From Oscillospiraceae bacterium (lineage in GTDB: Bacteria > Bacillota > Clostridia > Oscillospirales > Acutalibacteraceae), in NCBI GenBank assembly GCA_902786285.1, contig CADABX010000003.1, positions 62,001-126,000 of the forward strand: a DNA stretch of 64,000 nucleotides, written 5' to 3'. Numbering within the stretch: the first letter of the stretch is position 1; each line of letters begins with the position of its first letter. A program made the translations under genes and the position numbers. The notes beneath the pieces are model-generated. The model ran no database searches. It had not been told where the DNA came from and worked only from the letters and a program-made list of their open reading frames with translations. Shown in pieces: positions 32,691 through 40,902 of this stretch.

Positions 32691-33581
32691 ATGCATCGAA
32701 CAGACGCTGTGTCGCGCCTGCATCCGGGCGTGATTCTGCTCTTTTTTCTTTGCGTTGTCGGCGGTACGCTGCTGCTCAGCCATCCGCTGTTTCGGCTGTT
32801 GTCGCTGATCGGTGCGCTGTGCTGCCACGCACTGCTTTGCCGCGACGCACGCGGCGCGTTTTTGCTGCGCACGGCGCTGCCGGTCTGTTTGCTGGCGGCG
32901 GTGCTCAATCCCCTGTTTAACCATCAGGGCGTGCATATTCTCTTTTATTTTCCCTGGGGCAATCCGTGCACCGGGGAAAGTCTGCTTTACGGCGTTTTGG
33001 CGTCGCTGCTGCTGTTTACGGTGCTCGTGTGGTTCCGCTGCTATACGGCGGTGATGACAACCGACCGCAGTCTCTTTTTGTTTTCCCGCGCCGCGCCGGC
33101 GTTGTCGCTGCTGCTGCGGCTGGCGCTGCGGATGATCCCGGCCATGCGGGCGGATTTTGCGCGGACGATGGAGGCGCAGACCTGTCTGCTCGGCCCGGCG
33201 AAAACCAAACGCGAAGCACTGCGCCGGGCGTTCATGGCCTTTCGGGTCCAGCTTCGCCGCGCACTCGAAAACGCCGTACAGCTTTCCGACGCGATGAAAA
33301 GCCGCGGCTACGGACTGCCCGGGCGCACGGCCTATGCGCTGTTTTCATGGCACCGCCGCGACGGGTTATGCTGTTTGTTTCTGCTGTGCTGCGCGCTGCC
33401 GGTGCTCGGCGCGTCGCTTTCGGGCGGGCTTTCGTTTTCTGTTTATCCAACGCCGCACGGCGCGGCTGTCACGCCGCTGCTGCTGTTTTGCGCGATCGTG
33501 TATTTTTCTTTATGTATCAGTCCCGTTCTTTGGAACAGATTGGAGGTGCTGGCATGGAAACGCTCCGGCTCAGCCATGTAA
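32691..33581 (+). CDS. ecfT: ECF transporter membrane component T (EcfT)
   Basis: 296 aa with about six membrane segments. The cytoplasmic helical part RALENAVQLSDAMKSRGYG contains the S/A-R-G coupling motif by which EcfT binds the ATPase grooves. Couples ATP hydrolysis in the A subunits to movement of the substrate-binding S component. AAAAGGAGGG lies before the ATG. It overlaps the next gene (fused ATPase/S component) by 28 bases. The dedicated gene context points to a group I-type, substrate-specific ECF system. Confidence 0.88.
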   Translation: MHRTDAVSRLHPGVILLFFLCVVGGTLLLSHPLFRLLSLIGALCCHALLCRDARGAFLLRTALPVCLLAAVLNPLFNHQGVHILFYFPWGNPCTGESLLYGVLASLLLFTVLVWFRCYTAVMTTDRSLFLFSRAAPALSLLLRLALRMIPAMRADFARTMEAQTCLLGPAKTKREALRRAFMAFRVQLRRALENAVQLSDAMKSRGYGLPGRTAYALFSWHRRDGLCCLFLLCCALPVLGASLSGGLSFSVYPTPHGAAVTPLLLFCAIVYFSLCISPVLWNRLEVLAWKRSGSAM

Positions 33582-36151
33582 CATTTCAATATCCCACAGC
33601 GGCCGTGCCGGCGCTGCGCGACGTTTCTTTGACCCTGCGGCGCGGCGATTTTGCCGTGCTTTGCGGCCCTTCCGGCAGCGGCAAAAGCACACTTTTGCGT
33701 TTGCTGAAACCTGCGATTGCCCCGCACGGCGAAAGAAGCGGCGAGCTTTTGTTGGACGGCGTGCCGATCGACGCCCTGTCGCCGCGCGACGCGGGTGCCA
33801 GGATCGGCTTTGTTGCGCAGTCGCCGCATACCCAGCTCGTTTCCGATAAGGTCTGGCATGAGCTGGCATTCGGCGCGGAAAGCCTCGGGCTGCCGCAGGA
33901 GGAGCTGCGCCGGCGCGTGGCCGAGACCGCCACCTATTTCGGCATCACGTCGTGGCTGGATCGAAACACCGCCGATTTGTCCGGCGGCGAACAGCAGTTG
34001 CTGGTACTCGCGGGTGTGATGATTACGCGGCCGGAGCTGCTGCTGCTGGACGAGCCGACGTCGCAGCTCGATCCGCACGCGGCACAGACGTTTTTACGCT
34101 GGCTGCAGCAGATCAACCGGGATCTGGGCACAACGGTTTTGCTCAGTGAACACCGGCTGGAAGAAGTGTTGCCGCTGAGCAGCCGGGTCTTTTTGCTGGA
34201 AGACGGCCGTCTTGCCGCGCAGGGTACACCGCAGGACGTGATCTGCCGGCTGCGCGACACACAGTCCCCGTTTTTGGCGGCGATGCCGACCGCGGCGCGC
34301 TTCTGGTGTGGGGTCAACGGCAGCGGCGATGTGCCCTGTACGGTCAACGACGGCCGAAGCTACCTTGCGTCTTATCTGCAAACACATCCACCCGTTCCCC
34401 TGCCGGCCAAGCCGGACCCTGTCTCCGGCGGCTGTGCGGTCCGGGCGGAAGGTCTTTCGTTCCGCTACGGCAAAGATCTGCCCGATGTTTTGCGCGATCT
34501 GGATCTGACCGCGTCAACCGGAGAATGGCTTTGCTTGCTCGGCGCCAACGGCAGCGGCAAAAGTACGCTTTTGCGTGTGCTCGCCGGCGTGCTGCGGCCG
34601 CAGCACGGGGATCTGTCCATCAACGGAAAAACCGCTCTGCTGCCGCAAAGGCCGGAGGATCTGCTTTGGCACGAACGCGTTTGGGATGAACTTTCCTGCG
34701 TCTGCGAGGATGAAGCACGCGTCGACGCCATGCTCCGTCGCTTTCGGCTCACCGGGCTGGAAGACCGGCACCCGTCGGATCTTTCCGGCGGCGAAGTGCA
34801 GCGGCTGGCAATGGCAAAGCTGCTGCTGACACAGCCGGACATTCTGCTGCTCGACGAGCCGACCAAAGGACTGGATGCCGGACAAAAAGAAGCGTTGGCG
34901 CAATCGCTGCGCCGGTGCTGCCGCGACGGCATGTGCATCATTGCCGTCAGCCACGATGTGGAATTCTGCGCCGCAAACGCCGACAGATGCGCCCTTTTGT
35001 TTGACGGCGCGGTGCAAACGCCGCAGACGCCGCGCGTATTCTTTTCGCAAAGCCGACTGTATACCACGGCAGCGGCAAAGCTGAGCCGCGATCTTGTGCC
35101 GTGCTGCGTCACCCTTTCCGATCTGCTCGCGGCCTTTGGAATTGAGATGCCGAAATCACGCGAAAATCCGCCAGATCCGCCGCGGAACGCCCAACAGGAG
35201 AAACAGGTTTTTGCCAAAGCAAAACTGCCGCTTTGGCGCAAAATCGGCGCGCTTTGCGGCGGCTGCGGCGCAATCGTCAGCTTTTGTCTGGCCGCCAAAG
35301 AGACCGGACCGGTGTTGTTTTCCGATTTCGGCGCCGCGCCGGCGCTCAGCGCAAAGCAGTGGGTGCTCTTCGGCGCGTTCGCTGTATGCTGTTTGCTTGT
35401 TTTGCTGTGTCTTTCCCGCAAACGCGCCGACGCCGTCCCGCCGCTGCCGCGCGAGCCGGTGAAGCGGACCGTGTTTTCCGCGGTATGGCTGCTGCTTGTG
35501 CTGCCGCTCGGACTGTTTTTGGGAGCAAACGCCCTGGATCAAAGCCGCTATCTGCTGCTGTCGCTGGGGCTGCTTGCCGCGGGCCTGCTGCCGTTCTTTT
35601 TGCGGTTTGAGCGTCGGCGGCCGTCCGCGCGGCTGATTGCCGTTCTGGCGGCGCTGAGCGCGCTGGCCATTGCCGGACGCGCCGCGTTTTTCATGCTGCC
35701 GGAGTGCAAGCCCGTGCTGGCGATCGTGATCCTCGCCGGTGTAGCGCTCGGCGGCGAAAGCGGGTTTCTGGTGGGCAGTGTCACAATGCTGCTGTCGAAC
35801 CTGCTGTTTGGCCAGGGACCGTGGACGCCGTATCAGATGTTTGCCATGGGCCTTTGCGGGGCGCTGGCGGGCATTCTGGCGCGCTGCCGGGTGCTCCCGC
35901 CGCGCCGCGGTGCGCTGTGTGTGTTCGGGGCGGTGTGCGCCGTGGTCGTTTACGGCGGCATCATGAATCCCGTTTCCGCCCTGCTTTGGGGCGGCGCGCT
36001 GAACAGAGAAATCCTTTTCAGCTACTATCTCAGCGGCCTGCCGATGGATCTGATTCACGCGGCGGCAACAGCCATGTTCCTCTGGGCGCTCGCGCCGACG
36101 ATCCTCGGCCAGCTTTCGCGGCTGCAGACAACGCACGGATCGCTGACATAA
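33554..36151 (+). CDS. ECF transporter fusion: two ATPase domains plus S component
   Basis: 865 aa. First ATPase at 1-265: Walker A GPSGSGKST (38-46), signature LSGGEQ, Walker B LLLLDEPTSQLD, switch His in LSEHRLEE. Second at ~295-500: GANGSGKST, LSGGEVQ, ILLLDEPTKGLD, AVSHD. From ~555 on, six to nine membrane segments resemble an ECF S component (PVLAIVILAGVALGGESGF, then LFGQGPWTPYQMFAMGLCG). ECF modules normally use separate A, A' and S proteins. GGAGG precedes the ATG at 33554, inside ecfT; the frame is open further upstream only by chance. The riboswitch and neighbours suggest cobalamin or a precursor as substrate (inference). Confidence 0.82.
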   Translation: METLRLSHVTFQYPTAAVPALRDVSLTLRRGDFAVLCGPSGSGKSTLLRLLKPAIAPHGERSGELLLDGVPIDALSPRDAGARIGFVAQSPHTQLVSDKVWHELAFGAESLGLPQEELRRRVAETATYFGITSWLDRNTADLSGGEQQLLVLAGVMITRPELLLLDEPTSQLDPHAAQTFLRWLQQINRDLGTTVLLSEHRLEEVLPLSSRVFLLEDGRLAAQGTPQDVICRLRDTQSPFLAAMPTAARFWCGVNGSGDVPCTVNDGRSYLASYLQTHPPVPLPAKPDPVSGGCAVRAEGLSFRYGKDLPDVLRDLDLTASTGEWLCLLGANGSGKSTLLRVLAGVLRPQHGDLSINGKTALLPQRPEDLLWHERVWDELSCVCEDEARVDAMLRRFRLTGLEDRHPSDLSGGEVQRLAMAKLLLTQPDILLLDEPTKGLDAGQKEALAQSLRRCCRDGMCIIAVSHDVEFCAANADRCALLFDGAVQTPQTPRVFFSQSRLYTTAAAKLSRDLVPCCVTLSDLLAAFGIEMPKSRENPPDPPRNAQQEKQVFAKAKLPLWRKIGALCGGCGAIVSFCLAAKETGPVLFSDFGAAPALSAKQWVLFGAFAVCCLLVLLCLSRKRADAVPPLPREPVKRTVFSAVWLLLVLPLGLFLGANALDQSRYLLLSLGLLAAGLLPFFLRFERRRPSARLIAVLAALSALAIAGRAAFFMLPECKPVLAIVILAGVALGGESGFLVGSVTMLLSNLLFGQGPWTPYQMFAMGLCGALAGILARCRVLPPRRGALCVFGAVCAVVVYGGIMNPVSALLWGGALNREILFSYYLSGLPMDLIHAAATAMFLWALAPTILGQLSRLQTTHGSLT

Positions 36152-36156
36152 AAACA

Positions 36157-36185
36157 GACCGGCCGGATTTCCGGTCGGTCTTTTC
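36157..36185. terminator. Bidirectional terminator closing the riboswitch operon
   Basis: GACCGGCCGGA and TCCGGTCGGTC pair over 11 bp (one G-T); T4 on the plus strand and T5 on the minus strand. Confidence 0.9.
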
Positions 36186-36195
36186 TGTTGGTTCG

Positions 36196-37896
36196 TTATG
36201 CCTGCGGCACGGGGTCGGAAAGCTTGACAAAGTCGATCTTTTCGATCTTGGTGCGCGGCAACAGGTCCAGAATTTCAAACTTGCGCGGGCAGGCATAGCC
36301 TTCGATGTGCGCTTTGCAGTAGTCCTTGAGCGCGGCGATCACTTCGTCGTGATCCATGTTCGGGTCCTTGAGCGATACGCACAGCTTCACCAGCGGCTTG
36401 CCTTCTTCGCTGTAGCCCTGTACGGCGCAGACCTCGTTGATGTAATCGAGCTTTGTGATCTGATCCTCGATCGTGGCGGGATAGATGTTGTAGCCCGCGA
36501 TGATGATGATGCGTTTTTTGCGGCCGGAGAAGAACAGATAGCCGTCGTCGTCGAGATAGCCCATATCGCCGGAGCGGACCCACTGTTTGCCGTTTTCGTC
36601 GATATAGATGCCGGTCTCCTGAATGTTTTCGTCGGGCAGATAGCCGTTCATCATATTTTCGCCGGCCAAAACGATTTCGCCGATCTCATAGTTCGGCACC
36701 GGCTTGCAGTCTTCGTCCCAGATCTGCAGCTCTACGCCGGGCAGCGGATAGCCGGTGGATTCCGTTTTAAAATGCTGCCAGCAGCTCGACGTGACTGTGG
36801 CGGCCATCTCGGTCAGACCGTAGCCGCGGCAAAGGCGCGCCGTGGAGCCGTGTTTGGCGATGGTTTCGTCAAACTGTTTGATAAAGGTGTCGCTGATGAT
36901 ATCGCCGCCGGAGAAGAGCATCTTGAAGTTTTTGAGGCCCTCATTTTCAAAGTTCGGCGCCTCCAGCATCTTCTGGAACATCTTGGGCACGCCGAGGATC
37001 TCGATGATCGGGAGCTGTTTAACAAGGTTGTTGACCTGCTCGGCGTCGAATTTCGGGATCATGATCGGCTTGAAGGCGTTGCAGATCGCATAGATCATGC
37101 TGCCGCCCAGACCGAACGCATGGAAGCACGGCAGCGCCGACAGCGCATAGGCGTTGCGGTAGTCGTGCGGCATATCCATCAGATAGTATTTATAGGACAG
37201 CGCGTTGAACGCATAGGACGAAAGGATGATCGTCTTGCTCTTGCCGGTCGTGCCGCCGCCCTGGAGATAGAACGCGTCTTTTTTGCCGAAGTTTTTCACG
37301 GTTTCCACCGGGTCGAGGTTTTGCGATATGGCGTCTTTATAGAACGTATACGGCACGTCCGGGATCTTGACGTTGTGCGCTTCGTTATACTGCGCCATCA
37401 TCAGCGCCTTGCCGTCGCAGTAGTCGGAGGTGCGGCAGACCACGCAGGGATACTGCTCCATCACCGCGCCGAAATAGCCGGAGATCGCGTCCAGAATGAA
37501 CAAAAACTTGCTCTTTGTATGTTTCATCGTTGCAAGCAGCGCATCCGGCGGCGTGAGCGGATGGACAAAGTTGAGAATCATGCCGAGCTTGTTGACCGCG
37601 TACATGACCGGGAACGCGTGGGCGCAGGTGGGCATGAACGCCGTGACCACGTCGCCTTCCTTGAGACCCTGCGCCTTGAGATAGGCAGCAAGCTGCTCGA
37701 CGTCTGCGATCATTTTGCTCATCGGGGTTTCGCTGTAGGTGTCGAGCACCGGCGTCACAAACGCGCCGTAATCGCCGATATCCTTCGAGATGCGGCGATA
37801 GCATTCCAGCAGATATTCATACAACGATTCGTGGCCCTCCGGCTGGAATAAGTATTTTTCCTTCGGTTCGATATATTGGTCGTAAGCAGCGTACAT
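36196..37896 (-). CDS. AMP-dependent acyl-CoA synthetase/ligase
   Basis: 566 aa, cytoplasmic ANL-superfamily enzyme that adenylates a carboxylic acid and usually forms its CoA thioester. Core motifs: A3 LQGGGTTGKSK, A5 RGYGLTEMAA, A7 WVRSGDMGYLDDDGYL and A8 FFSGRKKRIIIIAGYNIYP. The A10 Lys is plausibly in RTKIEKIDF. The start at 37896 follows AAGGAG; the longer frame to 37929 would lie in the promoter. Divergent from a TetR regulator, probably its controller. A medium- or long-chain fatty acid is likely but not shown. Confidence 0.88.
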   Translation of the reverse strand: MYAAYDQYIEPKEKYLFQPEGHESLYEYLLECYRRISKDIGDYGAFVTPVLDTYSETPMSKMIADVEQLAAYLKAQGLKEGDVVTAFMPTCAHAFPVMYAVNKLGMILNFVHPLTPPDALLATMKHTKSKFLFILDAISGYFGAVMEQYPCVVCRTSDYCDGKALMMAQYNEAHNVKIPDVPYTFYKDAISQNLDPVETVKNFGKKDAFYLQGGGTTGKSKTIILSSYAFNALSYKYYLMDMPHDYRNAYALSALPCFHAFGLGGSMIYAICNAFKPIMIPKFDAEQVNNLVKQLPIIEILGVPKMFQKMLEAPNFENEGLKNFKMLFSGGDIISDTFIKQFDETIAKHGSTARLCRGYGLTEMAATVTSSCWQHFKTESTGYPLPGVELQIWDEDCKPVPNYEIGEIVLAGENMMNGYLPDENIQETGIYIDENGKQWVRSGDMGYLDDDGYLFFSGRKKRIIIIAGYNIYPATIEDQITKLDYINEVCAVQGYSEEGKPLVKLCVSLKDPNMDHDEVIAALKDYCKAHIEGYACPRKFEILDLLPRTKIEKIDFVKLSDPVPQA

Positions 37897-37929
37897 AGAG
37901 ACTCCTTCCGGTTTCACCGCAAAAAACAA

Positions 37930-37992
37930 TTGACACGGTGTAACAAATATGATAAAGTGTACTTATTATAACACACTGTCACACATTGTCAA
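37930..37992. promoter_or_regulatory. Divergent promoters with TetR-type operator repeats
   Basis: Minus strand: TTGACA (37987-37992), 16-bp spacer, TATAAT (37965-37970) for the ligase. Plus strand: TTGACA (37930-37935), 17 bp, TAAAGT (37953-37958) for the regulator. TTGACACGGTGTAACA on one strand and TTGACAATGTGTGACA on the other form inverted half-sites overlapping both promoters. Confidence 0.65.
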
Positions 37993-38090
37993 TTTACAAT
38001 TATTCTTTTTTTGAATGATTTTGGACAAAAAAAGAACAACCTGTCACAATTTATGCAAAAATATTTTTCAAAATGAAAAAGGAGCCGCGC

Positions 38091-38702
38091 ATGGAAAAGA
38101 AAACATATAGCTGCGTAAGCCGCACCAAACACAGCTTTGAAACCGCACTGGCCGAGCTTTCAAAAACCACACCGCTGCCGAAGATCACCGTCAAGGCGTT
38201 GTGTGAGCAGGCGCAGCTGAGTCGCAACGCCTTTTATTTTCACTACGCCGATATCGACGCGCTGATCGAGGATATCGAAAACAATATGTATGCCGCCATC
38301 ACCGGTTTGCTGGAGGAAGTCAAGCAGACCGGCTTTCCGGAATGCGTCAACGCCACGGTGCGCCGGCTGCCGGATCTGTTTATCCGGCACCGCGATATCA
38401 CAATGATGCTGATCAATTCGCCCTATTCCAGCGAATTCATCGGCCGGATCGACAAGCTGTTCGGCGACTTTTTCTTCCAGTATTTTTCCGCCTATCATAA
38501 CACGCAGTTCCGCGTCGGCTACGACTATTTCTACGCCTTTTTGTCCAGCGGCTTTTACGGATTGCTCAACCGCTATCTCCGCAATCCGGACGAAATGCCG
38601 CGCGAACGCTTCACTGCTCTGGCCTATACGTTGGTCAAGCGGCTGATTGTGGTGGACAAGCCGAGCACCGATCTGTCCAAAATTCAGATGCCCCGCGCCT
38701 GA
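38091..38702 (+). CDS. TetR/AcrR-family transcriptional regulator
   Basis: 203 aa. N-terminal helix-turn-helix: ITVKALCEQAQLSRNAFYFH followed by YADIDALIEDI, typical of TetR. The C-terminal ligand domain is helical and aromatic-rich. AAAGGAG lies seven bases before the ATG at 38091; the upstream ATG at 38073 lacks a site. Transcribed divergently from the acyl-CoA ligase and overlapping inverted repeats, so it likely represses itself and the ligase in response to an acyl compound (inference). Confidence 0.85.
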   Translation: MEKKTYSCVSRTKHSFETALAELSKTTPLPKITVKALCEQAQLSRNAFYFHYADIDALIEDIENNMYAAITGLLEEVKQTGFPECVNATVRRLPDLFIRHRDITMMLINSPYSSEFIGRIDKLFGDFFFQYFSAYHNTQFRVGYDYFYAFLSSGFYGLLNRYLRNPDEMPRERFTALAYTLVKRLIVVDKPSTDLSKIQMPRA

Positions 38703-38718
38703 CAGGCCCGGCCTTCGC

Positions 38719-38985
38719 TCAGCGAAGCAGCAAACTCAGCAGCAGCCCCAACAGCAGTCCGCACACCAGCACCCCGCCGCCCTTTGCCGCGTCCGCCAGA
38801 ACGCTGCGCCTGACCTTGGTCGGCGGCGCAGCAGATGTTTTGCCGGCAATCAGGCTGGCGCGTTCGCGGATCTTGCCCTCGCTCAGACTCGCGTATTCGG
38901 GTTTGACAAAAAACAGGATACGTTCGAAATAATCGCAGTCCGTTTCCTGCACTTCGACGACCTGACGATTCACACCTTTGATCAT
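38719..38985 (-). CDS. Small protein with C-terminal membrane helix
   Basis: 88 aa. A soluble N-terminal part (VNRQVVEVQETDCDYFERIL) leads into a charged stretch and a single C-terminal membrane segment, GGGVLVCGLLLGLLLSLLL. AAGGAGG precedes the ATG at 38985. Convergent with the TetR gene, 16 bp apart. No family recognised; tail-anchored small proteins of this type occur in Clostridia. Confidence 0.65.
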   Translation of the reverse strand: MIKGVNRQVVEVQETDCDYFERILFFVKPEYASLSEGKIRERASLIAGKTSAAPPTKVRRSVLADAAKGGGVLVCGLLLGLLLSLLLR

Positions 38986-39073
38986 ATGGCGACCTCCTTC
39001 ACATGCTTCATTAGCTTTTGCAGTCAGCAGGCAATTATGCGGGCACCGTTTTTCACAATCCGTCGGTAAATAT

Positions 39074-39103
39074 TGTGGAAAACCATGTGGAAAATGTGGA
39101 GAA
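39074..39103 (+). repeat. Three direct DnaA-box-like 9-mers
   Basis: TGTGGAAAA (39074), TGTGGAAAA (39086) and TGTGGAGAA (39095), each one mismatch from TGTGGATAA, the complement of the DnaA box. They lie in the 283-bp gene-free stretch before trpS, which otherwise holds only the trpS promoter. Confidence 0.45.
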
Positions 39104-39203
39104 GTTTTCTCACCATGCCAATGATACAGGCGTTTTTTCGCTGTTGAAAACGGCAAAAATGTCCTGTGCAAAACCGACCGGAGCAAAGAAATGCCGATTT
39201 CTC

Positions 39204-39232
39204 TTGATACTTTTTTTCAGCTATGATATAAT
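39204..39232 (+). promoter_or_regulatory. Promoter of trpS
   Basis: TTGATA, 17-bp spacer, TATAAT. No T-box-like leader fits in the short untranslated region. Confidence 0.75.
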
Positions 39233-39268
39233 AAAAAGGTAGTTTGATTTTTGAAGGAGAGGTTCCCG

Positions 39269-40288
39269 ATGGATACGCCCAACACCCAACCCGAAGCGCG
39301 CAAAAAGCGCATTTTAAGCTGCATCCAGCCGTCCGGCATCCCGACGCTCGGCAATTATCTCGGCGCGCTGAAAAACTGGAAAACGCTGGCAGACGAGTTT
39401 GACGGCGCGTTTGCCGTTGCCGACCTGCACGCGATCACCGTGCGCCAGGATCCGGCAAAATTCCGCCAGCAGATCCAGCAGGTGCTCGCGCTGCTGCTTG
39501 CCATCGGGCTTGATCCGGAACAGAGCATTTTGTTCATCCAGAGCCATGTGCCGGCCCACAGCCAGCTCGCGTGGATTCTCAACTGCTATACGCAGTTCGG
39601 CGAAATGTCGCGCATGACGCAGTTTAAGGACAAATCGCAGTCGCACGCCGACAATGTGAACGTCGGCCTGTTCGCCTATCCGGTGCTGATGGCGGCGGAT
39701 ATTCTGCTGTATCAGGCGGATCTGGTGCCGGTCGGCGCCGACCAGAAGCAGCATCTGGAAATCGCCCGCGATATCGCGAACCGGTTTAACACGCTCTATT
39801 CGCCCACCTTCACCATTCCCGAACCGTACATCGGCAAGCAGGGCGCGCGCGTGATGTCGCTGCAGTCGCCCGACAAAAAGATGAGCAAGAGCGACCCGAA
39901 CCCGAAGGGTTACATCTCCGTATTTGACGCGCCCGAGGTCATCATGAAAAAGATCAAGAGCGCCGTCACCGACAGTGAGGGCTGTGTGCGCTATGCGGAC
40001 GGCAAGGACGGCATCAACAATCTGATGTCGATCTATAGCTGCTGCACGGGTCTTAGCGACGCGCAGATCGAGCACGACTTCCAAGGCAAGGGCTACGGCG
40101 ATTTCAAGGTTGCCGTGGCGGAAGCGGTGATTGAAGAGCTGCGGCCGGTGCGCGAAAAGTTTGACCGCTACATGGGCGACAAAGCCTATCTCAAGGATGT
40201 GGCGGCGCAGGGTGCGGAGCGGGCGAGCCGGATTGCGAACCGCACGCTGCAAAAGGTGATGAAGAAAGTGGGCTTTGTGCTGCCGTAA
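39269..40288 (+). CDS. trpS: Tryptophanyl-tRNA synthetase
   Basis: 339 aa, class Ic synthetase charging tRNA-Trp. The HIGH-equivalent region is QPSGIPTLGNYLGA, KMSKS appears as KKMSKSDPN, and PVLMAADILLYQADLVPVG and DQKQHLEIARDIA are typical TrpRS stretches. GAAGGAGAGG precedes the ATG at 39269; the in-frame TTG at 39251 is less likely. Followed by a palindromic repeat copy and a terminator. Confidence 0.95.
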   Translation: MDTPNTQPEARKKRILSCIQPSGIPTLGNYLGALKNWKTLADEFDGAFAVADLHAITVRQDPAKFRQQIQQVLALLLAIGLDPEQSILFIQSHVPAHSQLAWILNCYTQFGEMSRMTQFKDKSQSHADNVNVGLFAYPVLMAADILLYQADLVPVGADQKQHLEIARDIANRFNTLYSPTFTIPEPYIGKQGARVMSLQSPDKKMSKSDPNPKGYISVFDAPEVIMKKIKSAVTDSEGCVRYADGKDGINNLMSIYSCCTGLSDAQIEHDFQGKGYGDFKVAVAEAVIEELRPVREKFDRYMGDKAYLKDVAAQGAERASRIANRTLQKVMKKVGFVLP

Positions 40289-40296
40289 AAAAGCAC

Positions 40297-40366
40297 CGCT
40301 TTCTTTTTGTTCTTTTCTTTCCCGCGAAAGAAAAGAACGCCGCGCGGCGAGCGCAAAAAGAAAAGA
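40297..40366 (+). repeat. Palindromic repeat family, copy 1
   Basis: Hairpin GTTCTTTTCTTTC (40309-40321) / GAAAGAAAAGAAC (40326-40338), then GCCGCGCGGCGAGCGC and an A-rich end. Sits directly 3' of trpS in the sense orientation. Matches copies at 41743 and 42868. Confidence 0.8.
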
Positions 40367-40396
40367 GCGAATGGGCAATCGTCCATTCGCTTTTTA
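40366..40396. terminator. Bidirectional terminator between trpS and the GNAT gene
   Basis: AGCGAATGG (40366-40374) pairs with CCATTCGCT (40383-40391), followed by TTTTTATT. Confidence 0.85.
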
Positions 40397-40852
40397 TTAT
40401 AAGGATTTCATCAGCTTCACATACCGCCCGTCTTTGTCTTCGCAGACATCCAAAATACGGTCGAACCCGGCTTTGGCATACAGCCGCAGCGCCGCGAAGT
40501 TATCGAGATCGACGCCGATGGTCAATTCTTTGATATCCATCTGCTTCGCCTGTTCGATGACATGCTCCACAAGCGAACGGCCGATCCCCTGCCGGCGGCA
40601 GTCTTTTTTCACGATCAGGTGCGATACATAGGCTCTTTTATGCGTGATTGTGTATTCCGGGTCGTTCATATCGAGCACCAGTGAGATTTCACCCAAGCGT
40701 GCGCCGTTTTGTTCGCAGACCCAGGTCACACGCTTGCCGCTTTGCAGGTCGCTGTAAAAACGTTCGGCAAGTGCGCGCTGTTTTTTCATATTCCAAAGGT
40801 CGGCGCAGCGTTCGAAATCTTTATGTGTAATTGGTATAATTCTTTTTTCCAT
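40397..40852 (-). CDS. GNAT-family N-acetyltransferase
   Basis: 151 aa. Acetyl-CoA binding motif A is SHLIVKKDCRRQGIGRSLVE (R/Q-x-x-G-x-G/A), followed by LTIGVDLDNFAALRLYAKAG, the usual motif B. Acceptor unknown. The start is uncertain: the ATG at 40852 gives the canonical N-terminus MEKRIIPITHKDFE but has only a weak AAGAA site; a GTG at 40876 is possible. Confidence 0.8.
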   Translation of the reverse strand: MEKRIIPITHKDFERCADLWNMKKQRALAERFYSDLQSGKRVTWVCEQNGARLGEISLVLDMNDPEYTITHKRAYVSHLIVKKDCRRQGIGRSLVEHVIEQAKQMDIKELTIGVDLDNFAALRLYAKAGFDRILDVCEDKDGRYVKLMKSL

Positions 40853-40902
40853 GCTTCTGTTCTTCTTTGCAAGCACCTGTTCTTTTATCCGGCTTCAAAA
40901 TA

